A DNA stretch of 64,000 bases, taken from Aradus depressus. Lineage: Eukaryota; Arthropoda; Insecta; Hemiptera; Aradidae. The position numbers and the translations under genes are program-made. Shown here one piece after another: positions 21,751-31,900 of this stretch (the stretch's first letter is position 1; each line of letters opens with the position of its first letter). Below the pieces are notes generated by a model. The model did not search any database. It was not told the DNA's origin and saw only the letters and a list, made by a program, of their open reading frames with translations. The stretch lies in contig OY759214.1 of NCBI GenBank assembly GCA_963662175.1, positions 11,904,001 through 11,968,000 on the forward strand. The letters run 5' to 3'.

Positions 21751-22187
21751 AGTCGATGAATCACCGGCAATGTACTTCCCCACCATGAATTAATCAATTA
21801 AGTTTTCGCTCTCCCTCCAAAACCTAATTATCAACAGTTGACTTACATAGAGACTTCTGAATCATATGTGATAGTATGTTGTGGGACGAGATTTCTCATA
21901 GAACTAAAATATGTCTTCCCACGGTTTTATTTTAGACCAGAACCGGTTTTCGAAGCAACAGCGTCATCATCAGTGGTTCATCCCACCCACACAGCACAGC
22001 GGTTAGAAGACAACTGGCCTAAACCCTTCTAACCCTGTGTGGGTGGGATGAACCACTGATGATGATTCTGTTGCGTCGAAAACCGGTTCTGGTCTAAAAT
22101 AAAACAGTGGGAAGACAACATCTTTTATTTCTATGAGACTTCTGAATCCTCATATTTCCTTTGACCGATTTAGCCCTCTAGTCCGTG
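21751..22187 (+). mobile_element. family H, second tandem copy, interrupted
   Basis: Starts 'gtcgatgaatcaccggcaat' and runs to 21863. It is split by the palindromic element at 21864-22134, then resumes at 22135 with 'gagacttctgaatcctcata' before decaying into a LINE fragment. Confidence 0.8.
21864..22134. mobile_element. palindromic element with hammerhead-like arms (family P)
   Basis: Inserted in family H with a 14-bp direct duplication GAGACTTCTGAATC (21850-21863 and 22135-22148). The two arms (about 21895-21990 and 22040-22137) are inverted copies of one unit. Each contains GTGTGGGTGGG, then CACTGATGATGA..C, a short stem and TCGAAAACCGGTTCTGGTC, then a conserved 'gtgggaagacaac' end. Related loci are 30172-30262, 35385-35475, 41265-41470 and 63183-63330. 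Paired inverted units and CTGATGA...GAAA motifs recall terminal repeats of Penelope-like elements, but no reverse transcriptase or endonuclease is present, so this is inference. Confidence 0.7.
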
Positions 22188-22330
22188 CCCTCTCTTCTGC
22201 CACACTTCCCGAACGACGCCTTAAGCGCCATTGGCCTAGAGATCTTCTCAAATCAGTCATTGAGTCAGTGACATTTATGGCTAATCACTAAGTGCAATTC
22301 TATATGCCTAGGGAGTGTCACTACTGGGTG
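22188..22330 (+). mobile_element. family J LINE 3' fragment
   Basis: 'ctctagtccgtgccctctct', 'tgccacacttccc' and 'cattggcctagagatct' match, in sense orientation, the 3' part of the Jockey-type LINE at 37670 and the inverse of 13895 and 46700. Confidence 0.65.
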
Positions 22331-22434
22331 CTTTCTTCTCTCTTGACATTCCCCCCTCCCCCTTAGCAGATTTACTTTTATATAGTCTTGGGGGGGGGAA
22401 ACACCTTATGGTGTGTTCAGTTCGTACATTATAT

Positions 22435-22684
22435 GAGGGGGTTAGAAGCAAAGTGAGGATGTAAGTGACAAATCGGCTGAAATTGAGATGTGTGTGTTAA
22501 CATCTTTCTTGACACCTACCCTGACTACTGGCTAATGATCAGAACGATTGTTATTACCAGTAATGCTGTTACTAGTGGAAAATACCTGGGTAATACCTGA
22601 ATTTACGATGTTACTATAACTTTGAAGGTAATTATCTCGAAATGACATTTTTGTCACTTACATCCCTTTGCTTCTAACCCCCTC
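22435..22684. mobile_element. MITE B, copy 1
   Basis: A 250-bp element with inverted ends GAGGGGGTTAGAAGCAAAG... and its inverse at 22652-22684, flanked by ATAT on both sides. Copy 2 at 61820-62049 is about 90% alike by eye. No coding capacity; superfamily undetermined. Confidence 0.88.
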
Positions 22685-22689
22685 ATATG

Positions 22690-23071
22690 TACATGAATTT
22701 TTTATAGTACTTTACAGCTGGTATTCTGCTTCTATATATGATCAATTTGTTTGAAATTTTCTGACTGAGGGGATCATTATTCATCATTCTTTCTCCTGGA
22801 AAGTTTTGCCCATCCTTTAGGATAAATTGTACGAAGGCTCATACTCATGTATCAATGTCATCCATTTTTCTTTACTTTCGATTTCATATTCTATTGTGTT
22901 TGTTCTATGATAATATAAATGATCTATCCAATGATACGTCGAACTGATCTAGCTTTCCTCTTGTTACAACAACTGTTAAATCATCTATTTTGATGTGGGA
23001 ATTTCCTTCGTCCTTTAATTAGAAAAAAAATATATATGATGTGACCTTAAACCAACTTTCTTCAGCAAATA
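22690..23071. other. unassigned sequence
   Basis: No recognised similarity or coding signal. Confidence 0.4.
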
Positions 23072-23210
23072 GCCGCAGAGCTGCCGATGTAATGAATGTA
23101 TCGAAATGAAATTTAGTATGAAGATTCGGATTGACTTTAGAGGGAGAGCGAAAACATAATTGATTAATTCAGTGATTGAGAAGCACATTGCCGATGATTC
23201 ACCTACGAGT
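23072..23210 (-). mobile_element. family H leading-end part
   Basis: Ends 'gaagcacattgccgatgatt' then 'cacc'. It is followed after an AT spacer by the hairpin end of another minus-strand copy (23220), so again two copies stand head to tail. Confidence 0.8.
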
Positions 23211-23219
23211 TTATATTTT

Positions 23220-23510
23220 TACTTCCCAATTTATACGATGTATAGAGCAAGTTATTCCAAAATTTCGATAGGAAGTTTTCAACGGAATATTATGTTCCCC
23301 AAACTCCAGATTCCAAAAATGAAAACCGATAGTTAGTCTGTGTGTGTATATAATATATATATAATATACACACGCACACTATATAATATATACACACACA
23401 CAGACAAACTATCTGTTTTCATTTTTGGAATCTGGAGTTTGGGGAACATAATATTCCGTTGAAAACTTCCTATCGAAATTTTGGAATAACTCAAAATCTG
23501 TATATATTTA
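23220..23510. repeat. near-perfect palindrome made of family H
   Basis: The left arm, 23250 to about 23360, is family H in minus orientation. The right arm, about 23381 to 23491, is the same sequence inverted with only about two differences outside the TA/CA-rich centre. Arms are roughly 110 bp. Confidence 0.9.
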
Positions 23511-23937
23511 CGGCACTTTTTGAACTGATACTAGGAAATGTACTTCAAACTAAGACTGTTATCTACTTCCTGTTACACTCAATGCTGAAACATGTAATCA
23601 TAAGTTCTACTTTTTGCCATCACAATGCACAAATTTCGCCTAGATTCAGTTAGTGGGGTATCATTTAGTTTTCTGATTTATTGCTCTCACGACAAGCAGC
23701 AAGTAGGCCAACCTACTTCTCCAAGTTCTATAAAAAACATTGGCATACTTATTCTTAAAAATGATTACGGTTGCAATTATATCTTCTATACACAATTTTG
23801 TTAATAATAAGACAGTCTGCGCACTCCTTGGAGTTGAATTTCTATTACCTGTTGTTTAAAAGATACATAAAATGAATGGCAGGACTTTTGTCTTTACACT
23901 TTTGTTTAATTAATAAAAAATATGTGTATATATTTTT
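23511..23937. other. unassigned sequence
   Basis: AT-rich, no recognised similarity. Confidence 0.4.
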
Positions 23938-24580
23938 TTTAATTTTAGTAGGCGCATCGACTGCAGAGGCCATTTAGCGCCAGCACAATTATTATTATAG
24001 TAAATAGGGTGACAGAATGTGGCTAAGGCTATCTCTCTGGGTGGCTCCAACTGGCAGAGTGAGGAGCTTCCTGTCCACCGCATCTCCATGTTCCAGTCAC
24101 CTGCAATAGGGGAGAGGCCCTATCCCGGGGTTAGCTATTCCTCTGCGAATGGCACCATATAATTTGTTGGTGATACATTCCGGTGTTTCGCAAGAATTGC
24201 AGCAGCTGGGATGTGTAAGCCGAGCCATCTTTCAGCATTGCTCGAGAATCGTGAGGATAATCCATCTCTTTCTCGGTAGGGTTTGAGAGCTTCACAGTAT
24301 GTGGAAGACAGTGAGTTCTTCCTTGCAGAGTGGACAACTCAGTGGGCGTCTCCGCAACAAAATGTGGACATGAGTTAGCCAAGTGTGTCCGATTCTTAGC
24401 CTCGACAGGACCATTCTTTCTTTTCGAGAAAGGGACGTCACATCAGCAGTGTCGATTCGAGGTTTAACCGATCTCAGAAAAGTATTGCATTCCTCCCATT
24501 GCTTTTGCCATTTAGGTTTGATGGCCAATTTGAGTGCCTGCTTGATATCTGCAGGGGATATTTTATTACTATTTAAATTG
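23938..24580 (-). mobile_element. I-clade LINE 3' end
   Basis: Minus-strand 3' part of a non-LTR element. The C-terminal coding remnant is described separately. Its 3' untranslated end reads TGGCGCTAAATGGCC...GATGCGCC followed by an A-rich tail at the left. The SRLRIGHT and zinc-knuckle signature, together with that 3' end, is typical of the I clade. Confidence 0.75.
24131..24560 (-). pseudogene. I-clade reverse transcriptase polyprotein, C-terminal remnant
   Basis: Translation of the minus strand gives KPKWQKQWEE..., then RMVLSRLRIGHTWLTH, a CPLCKEELTVFHIL zinc-finger-like segment, and finally LLQFLRNTGMY near the C-terminus. A frameshift and a stop just after FHIL (about 24292) break it into two frames. 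In intact I-clade proteins this segment follows the RNase H domain; neither that domain nor the reverse transcriptase is present here. Certainly non-functional. Confidence 0.8.
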
Positions 24581-24624
24581 AATAAAGAAATACAACAAAT
24601 ATTTATATTTTATTCTCCTATTAC

Positions 24625-24845
24625 TTCCCCAGATATACGAAATACGTAATCGGTTAGAAATTCGATGTTGACTTTTCACCAGAATTTCTGTCTGTCTGTG
24701 TGTGTGTATCGACACGAAATTTTATATCTGCATCCAGAACCCCATAAGGAAGACTTTTTGGTTTTTCAGCCAAATGGGGCAAAAAGAAGGGGAGATAAAT
24801 ATAACTATCAATATAAGCATTGACACGAAAGTTGGTATGCAATTC
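24625..24845 (-). mobile_element. family H, hairpin-end half
   Basis: ACTTCCCCAGATATACGAAA at the left, then the first module with internal losses. Confidence 0.8.
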
Positions 24846-25050
24846 TTGAAAAATAACTTTATAAATAAGAGGTCATATCACCTACTATCAGACTACTCTT
24901 ATCAAAATAGGACCTTTTTTTAAGTTATTATCGATTATTACAGGTCGGGTCAAATTCTTTTCACCGTAAAAGTTCCACGAATATTTCCACTCAGTTATTG
25001 TTTTTTTCTGTCCATACTCCCTCGAGGAATGATGCTAGTATTTTTCTTGC

Positions 25051-25124
25051 GAACAATGTACACATTATGACCGGCTAAGGGCCCACCAACAATGTACACA
25101 GTATGACCGGCTAAGGGCCCACCC
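25051..25124. repeat. 36-bp direct duplication
   Basis: 'aacaatgtacaca.tatgacc' plus 'ggctaagggcccacc' occurs twice in a row with one substitution. Confidence 0.85.
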
Positions 25125-25349
25125 ACCCCTTTGTAAGTCCATCTATATTGGTCCAGTTCTTGACCAAACCAAGCTCAAGCTTTTTTTTTTTTCCTAATAT
25201 ATTGAAGGATAGAGCTTTCTGGTTTTTTCGGAATGCTAACAATTTTTTGGTCTTGGATTTCAAACATGTTCTTGCCAAAATGCATGCCTAAAGAGGCATT
25301 GAACGATTTTTTGACTAATTTTTTGTCGAAATTATTTTTTAATGAGCAT

Positions 25350-25464
25350 CTGTCATCGTACAGGCTCGGGACCAACGCTTAAGCCGGAGTTTAGTGCTTC
25401 AGCCGGATTTCGAACCCGCGATCTTAGTTTAGTAGACAAGTTACCTCTGAGCTACCAGCTCCCT
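25350..25464 (-). mobile_element. SINE 5' part with head
   Basis: Minus strand, head at the right: A box in 'tctgagctaccagctccc', B box in 'ggatttcgaacccgcg'. The body past 'catcgtacaggctc' is missing. Confidence 0.8.
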
Positions 25465-25487
25465 ATAACAAATCAATGGTCATATTG

Positions 25488-25565
25488 GTTTCAGAGGTAG
25501 AGCAAAAAATTAGTTGATGAATTTGCGCTGGTGAAGTACATTGGCCGTGATTCACCAACAACTTA
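25488..25565 (-). mobile_element. family H leading-end fragment
   Basis: 'gaagtacattggccgtgatt' and 'caccaacaactt' mark the leading end. Confidence 0.7.
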
Positions 25566-26081
25566 ATTTTTTTTATTTTTAATATATTTTCTAGTCTAAA
25601 ATTGATTTGAAATATTATTTTGCTTCTTTCTCATGTATTTATTTTTTTTTTTTTCCAGGTGAGTGATGTTTTCTATTATTTCTGCACATTATTTATGGTG
25701 AGTCTTATGTTATTATTTTTATGGATTATTATACATTATTATTACCCTATATTTTCATGTATCAATATTTTTGTTTACATACAATTGACTAAAATGTCGT
25801 TTCCGTATTTTATCGTCTAGCTAATTCTAAAATATAAAATTCTTTTGTGAATGTTATATTTTCATATTTTTTAGTTACGAAATATCTCGTAGAATGAAAT
25901 GGAATTTGTACGTGGAAGAATTTGCGCCGAATTATGGCCATAAAAAATTATATTTATAGTCCAGTTTTCATCTAGATATGAAATTATTCGGAATTTTTCT
26001 CTACGTGATAATTAAATTTAAAAAATTTTATGATCCTGAAAATTCTTTCTGTTATTTTTGCCATTTATATTGGTAATTTTT
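25566..26081. other. unassigned AT-rich sequence
   Basis: Contains a T run followed by CCAGGTGAGTGA at 25655, much like TTGCAGGTGAGTGACTG at 48773. The two may be pieces of one unrecognised repeat. It looks splice-like, but no exon is supported. Confidence 0.35.
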
Positions 26082-26290
26082 ACTTCCCCAGCAATACGAA
26101 CTAATGGGGGACTTTGTCAGAAATTCGATGTTCAATTTTCACTGGAATTTCATGCTTAACAACCTATTCCAAAACTGTCAAAAAAAAAAAAAAAAAAAAA
26201 AGGGAATTCCCATTTGTCTGTGAACACGATGATTCCCCCGATAGATTGAATATATCGTTACGAAATTTTATATGTGCATCCAGTACCCCC
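26082..26290 (-). mobile_element. family H, hairpin-end part
   Basis: ACTTCCCCAGCAATACGAAC at the left, an expanded A22 run near 26182-26202, and the first module up to 'catccagtacccccat', where a SINE fragment begins. Confidence 0.8.
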
Positions 26291-26392
26291 ATAGTAGAGT
26301 TGGGCTCATGTCCATCAGAGCGACTAGAGAGCGCTCTGGTAGTAGGCGATATGACCTCGAAATTAAAGGCTTTTGTCACAGTAATTAACTCA
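26291..26392 (+). mobile_element. SINE 3' fragment
   Basis: From 'gtagagttgggctcatgtcc' to the 'cacagtaattaact' tail. It begins at nearly the same SINE base as the fragment at 3780. Confidence 0.8.
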
Positions 26393-26803
26393 AATTACAA
26401 ATTTACGTAAGATTCATTCGAGAGGCGTGGATTTTAATAGATAAAATTAAAATAATTTTTTACACCTAACAAGAATCTTTAACCACTGAGGAAATTAGTT
26501 GGGTGAGTTCCTGCGATGCGCCATCCTATAATTATTAATACTTTAAAGTTAAATGTCCCTGTTTTAGTTCTCAGCTCGGCCACCACATTATGCTCTAAAT
26601 TTAATGAAAAGTATTAAAGGTATTTTGGCTAAACGGCTTAACTGTTTTAAATTTTTTTTTTTCCTTCGTACTCGAAATTAATGTAGAATTGATATGACAC
26701 TATGTTTTTTGTTTTTTTTTTAATTTTAAATTCCTAATACATTTTTTTATCTATTGGGGCAATGTAAGTAGACTGTTCAAAGAGTTCAAATCATTTTTCC
26801 TCG
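26393..26803. other. unassigned AT-rich sequence
   Basis: No recognised similarity. Confidence 0.4.
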
Positions 26804-26842
26804 TAGATAAAGCCCGGGTATGAGTCACAATAACTAACTATT
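26804..26842 (+). mobile_element. SINE tail fragment
   Basis: Only 'gataaagcccgggtatgagt' and the 'cacaataactaacta' tail remain. Confidence 0.65.
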
Positions 26843-27559
26843 AATGATAAAGAATTTTTTTTTTTACCTGGGAATTGTGGCTCCGAACCGGCAGTGGAGT
26901 TGTCCAGAAAATGTGTACATAATGGGATTTCTGAGTTTCTGTTTGGTTCTGAGGAGGTTACTGAACGTTAAGAGAAGCCTATGATTTGGTTTGTTTCGGA
27001 AGATTGCCAGATCACACGGCCCCTAATAATTGCTTCAACAGTCCCATCAGAACAAAAGACTTCAAGCCTGCTGTTGAAAGGTGGATTTTGTCTTAATTGC
27101 CGTCTGGGAAAGGTCGTCTTCCTCTTTTCATTTATCTTATTCGCATTTTTCAATCTTCTTCGAGAGAAAGAGAGTTGACTACATTTTTCTTCTATTTAAA
27201 AAAAAAAAAAAAGGAAAGTTTCCCACGATCCCCTCCGGGGCTTTGGATTTGGAAAATCAAAGAACATCTTTCTGGTTGGAAATAATCCTTTTTCCAAGTC
27301 TTTCTCTCAGCCAAGATGAAGAGATTCACGACTTGGTGACTTAACTGTGTCACGTCCTCTGCTATTGACGATTTAATCAGTTTCTGCTGAATACAACTAT
27401 TAAAAATATTATCTGAAGCATTTGTTAGGTTCAGTTGAAAAAAATGCAACCTACATTTCCTTTCCCTGTAGTGGTAGACAGAGTATTGGTGGCTGTGGAT
27501 TGTGGAGGAAGAGTAGGCAAGGTGGAAGTTTAAAGCCTCACTCAATGAATACTTAGGTC
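26843..27559. other. unassigned sequence
   Basis: Several overlapping frames of 60-117 codons on both strands, none with a recognisable motif. A T/A homopolymer (27197-27214) supplies poly-K or poly-F runs to them. I treat them as chance. Confidence 0.3.
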
Positions 27560-27612
27560 CCTAATTCGTACTGGGGAAGTACAATGCCAGTGATTCACTG
27601 ATGACTTTTATA
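27560..27612 (-). mobile_element. family H leading-end fragment
   Basis: 'ctggggaagtacaatgccag' and 'tgattcactgatgac'. Confidence 0.65.
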
Positions 27613-27828
27613 TCTCATACTGATACGATCAGAGAACGAAACGTTGGGACTACGTCATCTCTGCTCCTTTGTTATCATACTTTCTGATAAGGGATTATTT
27701 TTTTATTAACGCTTCAGCAATGCTACTTTGTAAAAAAAAAATATTGCTTTATTTATTACAAGTTTCTACAGACTGCAAAAAAAAATAGAGCCTGACCTCT
27801 CACAGATTTTGTTAATTTATTTTATCCT

Positions 27829-27872
27829 AGTCGGCTTTCGAGGTTGGCCTCATCATCAGGCCAGTCTGATAA
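27829..27872 (-). other. hammerhead-like core motif
   Basis: Minus strand: GGCCTGATGATGAGG, CCAA, CCTCGAAAGCCGAC. The core pieces CTGATGA (27859-27853) and GAAA (27839-27836) flank a perfect 4-bp GAGG/CCTC stem, with one extra T between CTGATGA and the stem. Activity is unproven. Confidence 0.45.
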
Positions 27873-28000
27873 AACTTTCAAATGGAGAACAGAAATAATT
27901 TACCTGTCCCCATCCACGAAATTTTAAATTGTTAATTTTTTCCAAATCATTTTTATATTTTTATGCTGACTATTATTTTATTTATTTATTAATTTTTTCA

Positions 28001-28300
28001 TATCGGTGGAAAATTTGTTGCATAGTTTTCAACGGAATCAAGTTTTCCGCCCTCTAGATTCAAAATATTTTTAAAAAAGTCTCTGAACACGATAACTTCC
28101 GATAGAAAAAAATGTATCGACACGAAATTTTATATGTGAATCCAGAACCTCTTAACGATGACACCTATTGTTTTTCAGCCAAATCGACCAAACTAAAGGG
28201 GAGAATTAGGGGGAGACATAAAAACTCTCATAAACTGCCAAATAGAACGAATGTATCGACACGAAATTTTATATGTATGACAAAAAACCCATAAGGTGTA
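28001..28300 (-). mobile_element. family H, two modules
   Basis: Starts at the degraded 'gtttt.caacggaat' block and contains two 'cgacacgaaattttatatgt' modules, so the tandem structure is visible. Both ends are absent. Confidence 0.8.
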
Positions 28301-29715
28301 ATGTAAACAAGCCTGTTGCCAAGACAACTGAGGTCGAAGCAACATTATTTTTTTTAAACCAATTTGAGAGAAGAAATCGAATTTTCAGCCCAAAGAAGAA
28401 AATAAAGACGTACACAAGGAGTGAAAAGCAGAAAGGAACAAAATTCAGTTAAAAGAGATAAGCAAACAATGTAATAACCTAAAATGGCGTAGGAAAGGAT
28501 ATTTTTTTTTGAAACCCAAAATAGACTCAAAAAAAACTGAAGAACAAAGAACCAAATCTTGAGAGAAGTTAAAAAACATAGCCAAGAAGAAAAGGAGACT
28601 GTAAAAAGTGGATGAAATGAAGAAGAAACGAAAATTTTAGTGAAATAAGAAAATTTTTATAAAACTCAAAAACAGAAGAAATATGAACAGGAATCTTTTG
28701 GAATTTTGCATAAAATTTCCAACATTTATTAAGAAGAGATTGAAAAAGGAAAATATGAAGAAAAGAGCCGTTTGAAAAAAATTTATAAAATGAGAAAATT
28801 TAACCAAGATTTCGAGTTAGTTCGGATTCTAGCAGCTTGGCATGGTTCAGCTTCAACAAAATATACAAAATAAGTTTATGTAATTTTTTTAAAGAAACAG
28901 GAGTCAAAATTTAAAAGTAAACTCATACAAAATTAAAAAGATAATTAAGAAGACAAAAGGAAAAGAAAAGAAGCAAGAATACTTCGAAAAATTATTAAAG
29001 TCGAAGAAATATCAAGTTCAGAAGAACAAAACACCGACGGAAAGACGATCTCAAGCTGCCTTTTGAAGGTGAAGCTAGTCTACCTCCAAGCCTCGAGAAG
29101 GCCAAACTTGTGTTCAAAGTTTTTTTTTTTATTTGCATATACTGAAAAGTTGTAAAGAAGTGAATTGTGAATGGGGTGATTGTGTGGAGATGTAAACTAA
29201 TGGAGGATGTTAACTTTTGATCTGCAGCTCTGTAAATAATGTTAATTTTTAGTTTTAGTTTCCATGACGTCATGTGAGTACTCAATTTATATATTTTTTT
29301 ATTCCAAAATGGCCGGTCAACAAGTAATAAATTTTTTCAATTATGTAAATTTGTAAGAATGTTTTAAATTTCTTTTTAATTCCCCAAATCTCTCTCAACG
29401 AAATTCAAATTTCGAAACTCATGGGGCCCCACGGACTACGCCTTTGAGGTATGTACCAATTAATCGGGACAGAAGAAGTAATAATGCATTTTTTACTCGG
29501 GAAACATAATTTGATTTTTTTTTGGATTGGTACAATTAACGTAATTGTAAAATATTTGGTAGAGTTATTTATGACATAGTTTTTCCTTGGGAGCTTCACT
29601 CCATTAATCAATTTATAATTCATTTTTTTAGTAAATTAACTTCAGCAAAATTTAAAATCAGTCAAATATGATTTCTTTTATTATTAATATAAAGAAGGAG
29701 CACAAGAAGCCCTTC
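28301..29715. other. purine-rich, A-rich unassigned block
   Basis: From about 28380 to 29000 the plus strand is strongly A/G-rich ('aagaa', 'gaaaa' runs) with no frame. It could be very degraded coding or untranslated sequence. Two minus-strand frames (28995-29285 and 29405-29623) have no recognised motif. Confidence 0.35.
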
Positions 29716-29765
29716 AAAGGACGACACTTATTAATTTTCAGCGGAATCGGGAGAAGGTAGTTGGG
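29716..29765 (-). mobile_element. family H short fragment
   Basis: 'ggacgacacttattaatttt' and 'cagcggaatcgg.gaagg'. Confidence 0.6.
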
Positions 29766-30171
29766 AAACTGATACTGAAAGTAGCTGATACAGTTGGCAG
29801 TAACTGTTACAAAGTAGCAGTTTGATATAATGTTACCAAGCACCAAGGAGACCTACTTCCAGACTTGATGTAACTGACCTCACCACCAGCTATAAACCTT
29901 ATCCAACTTCCCTTCTCACATATTCCTCCCCTCGGACCAAATTTGCATTTAGAACATTGCAATGAGCTTCCTCCATTGTTTATTATTATTATTGTTATTA
30001 TTATTATTGTTATTATTCCACTGATTATATTATACTTTCTGTCTGGTTATCTTCTCTTCAACATCATTTACTCAACTGGGTAACTTTTGTCTTTCTGCAT
30101 GTTAATTAGGTATTTTATCAGAAAAATGAAATGATTGGTCGTATAAATAAAAAAAACATTGCATTTCCACA
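29766..30171. other. unassigned sequence
   Basis: Contains an (ATT)n microsatellite at about 29980-30016; otherwise no signal. Confidence 0.4.
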
Positions 30172-30262
30172 TTGTGACCAGAACCGGTTTGCAACGCAAC
30201 AATGTCATCATCAGTGGCAACTACGGGTGGGATGTGCCACTGATGATGACGCTGACAACGTC
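30172..30262. mobile_element. family P palindromic element, shortened
   Basis: Inverted pair: 'gaccagaaccggtttgcaac...catcatcagtgg' on the left and 'gggatgtgccactgatgatg' plus 'acgctga' on the right, only about 15 bases apart. The right arm loses the GAAA half. Confidence 0.75.
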
Positions 30263-30581
30263 TACGTTATTAGTATCTAAATATTGGCAATTGTATAGTG
30301 AAAAGTTTTCTGGTATTCCAAGCAACCAAACTTTCTATTCATAATGTATTACTTAGTGTAGTACAATTTTGAATGGCAGTCTATGCTTGCAGCATAATAG
30401 AAGTCAAGCAGGCTTCCTCTTAAACGTATAATGTCGGGGAAGATGTCAGTTAACCGAAATGTGGGTTAAGAGGGAGTATGTTTTTCTTTGTGATAGCCTG
30501 GGATACTAGATTTATTTTTTCAGGCATTTTTACACAGGTTTCTTCATTTTTTTTGTGACGATTCCTCACCCCTTCTTGAAA

Positions 30582-31090
30582 TGAAATGAAATGAAACTTT
30601 ATTGCTTATAGAGATACAAATCTCATAGCAAGGGTTGACCTTACTAGTTCATACACATTTTATATATATATATAACATAATATATAAAAGTTTATATATC
30701 AATACAACTTATAATTGAAAATAGAAAATATAACAAACTTAATTAAACAAAAAATTAATTTTGGAAGATACAACATTATAAATATGGGCCGAAGTAAAGA
30801 AAAGAAAAATACCAACTGTTGTGAAATGTGTTTGTTATATTGAAATGTATAAGGTAAAAGAGAGGGCAAAACATAATAAAACTGTTTTTCTAAATTTTAA
30901 ACGATTAGTTACGATAATATTATTGATTTTTTTCATCGCCATCAATAGTTAACAAATTAATTATTTTATCAGAGATTGCATTATAGTGTGAAATATATTT
31001 ATTGATAAATTTGTTTCTGTATTGGTTTAACATTGGACAAGTTATGAGAAGATGTATGTTATCCCTTCTTCAAGTCACAGTGAACGATGA
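30582..31090 (-). mobile_element. LINE 3' end with (CATTT)n-type tail
   Basis: Read on the minus strand, a weak coding end (LNQYRNKFINKYISHYNAI, translated from about 31025 leftward) is followed by AT-rich 3' UTR, an AATAAAG signal and a (TTTCA)n tail at 30582-30597. The peptide resembles the last residues of Jockey-like or related non-LTR proteins after their zinc knuckle. The clade is not resolved. Confidence 0.55.
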
Positions 31091-31177
31091 GGCTTATAGC
31101 TATTTAATACTTCCCCCCTCGCCCCCCCCCCCCCCCACTCAAAGAAAAAAAAGAAAGCAATTAAAATTCCTTTTTTG

Positions 31178-31358
31178 GTATAATTCAGAACCCCCTAATA
31201 ACTGCAGCTGTAATGAATTGATCGACACACAATTCAAAAGACCCTATTTAAGTCAACTATGCATTTTTATCCTAAAGGGTCGATTAGTTTTGGAGAGAGA
31301 GTAAACACTTAATTGATTAATTCATACTGGGGAAGTACATAGCCAGTGATTCTTTAGG
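31178..31358 (-). mobile_element. family H leading-end part
   Basis: 'taattgattaattcatactg', 'gggaagtacatagccagtga'. It follows a C-rich tract at 31115-31137. Confidence 0.78.
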
Positions 31359-31577
31359 TACATGTTGTCTCATTGATTACAGATTGGGTCGGGGTTCCAT
31401 TCATGATCCTTGGATTTCACTTTCTTCCCGTTGAATGGTGACACTCGTTGCTTGATGACGTCATCACGGGCCCTCATCACTTTCGTACAATTAGCACCTG
31501 CCCATATGATAACATCAGCAATTGATTACTGTTGTATGTTAACTGTACGAAAGGATCTCATCAGTTTGTATTGTTCA
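31359..31577. other. unassigned sequence before a minisatellite
   Basis: Short, no similarity found. Confidence 0.35.
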
Positions 31578-31893
31578 AAGTCATTGTCACGGCTCTCTTC
31601 TACATAGCTGGCTGCATCTTGTATATATGGGACTGTACGGGATTTATCAAAGTCATTGTCACAGCTCTCTTCTACATAGCTGGCTGCATCTTGTATATAT
31701 GGGACTGTATGGGATTTATCAAAATTGTCATGGCTCTCTTCTACATAGCTGGCTGCATCTTGTATATATGGGACTGTATGGGATTTATCAAAGTCATTGT
31801 CACAGCTCTCTTCTACATAGCTGGCTGCATCTTGTATAATATACAAGATAAATCCCATACAATCCCATTATATGGGACTGTATGGGATTTATC
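31578..31893. repeat. 72/69-bp minisatellite with terminal palindrome
   Basis: Four units of 'ctctcttctacatagctggc' plus 'tgcatcttgtatatatggga' plus 'ctgtacgggatttatcaaag'. Unit lengths are 72, 72, 69 and partial. It ends in an inverted repeat (about 31847-31893). All unit lengths are multiples of three, so several frames on both strands stay open, up to 122 codons. That does not prove coding. Confidence 0.88.
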
Positions 31894-31900
31894 CTTTTAA

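Noticed and set aside
27192..27545. 117-codon minus-strand frame as a gene
   Set aside because: It ends in a phenylalanine run from a homopolymer, is overlapped by open frames on the other strand and shows no motif.
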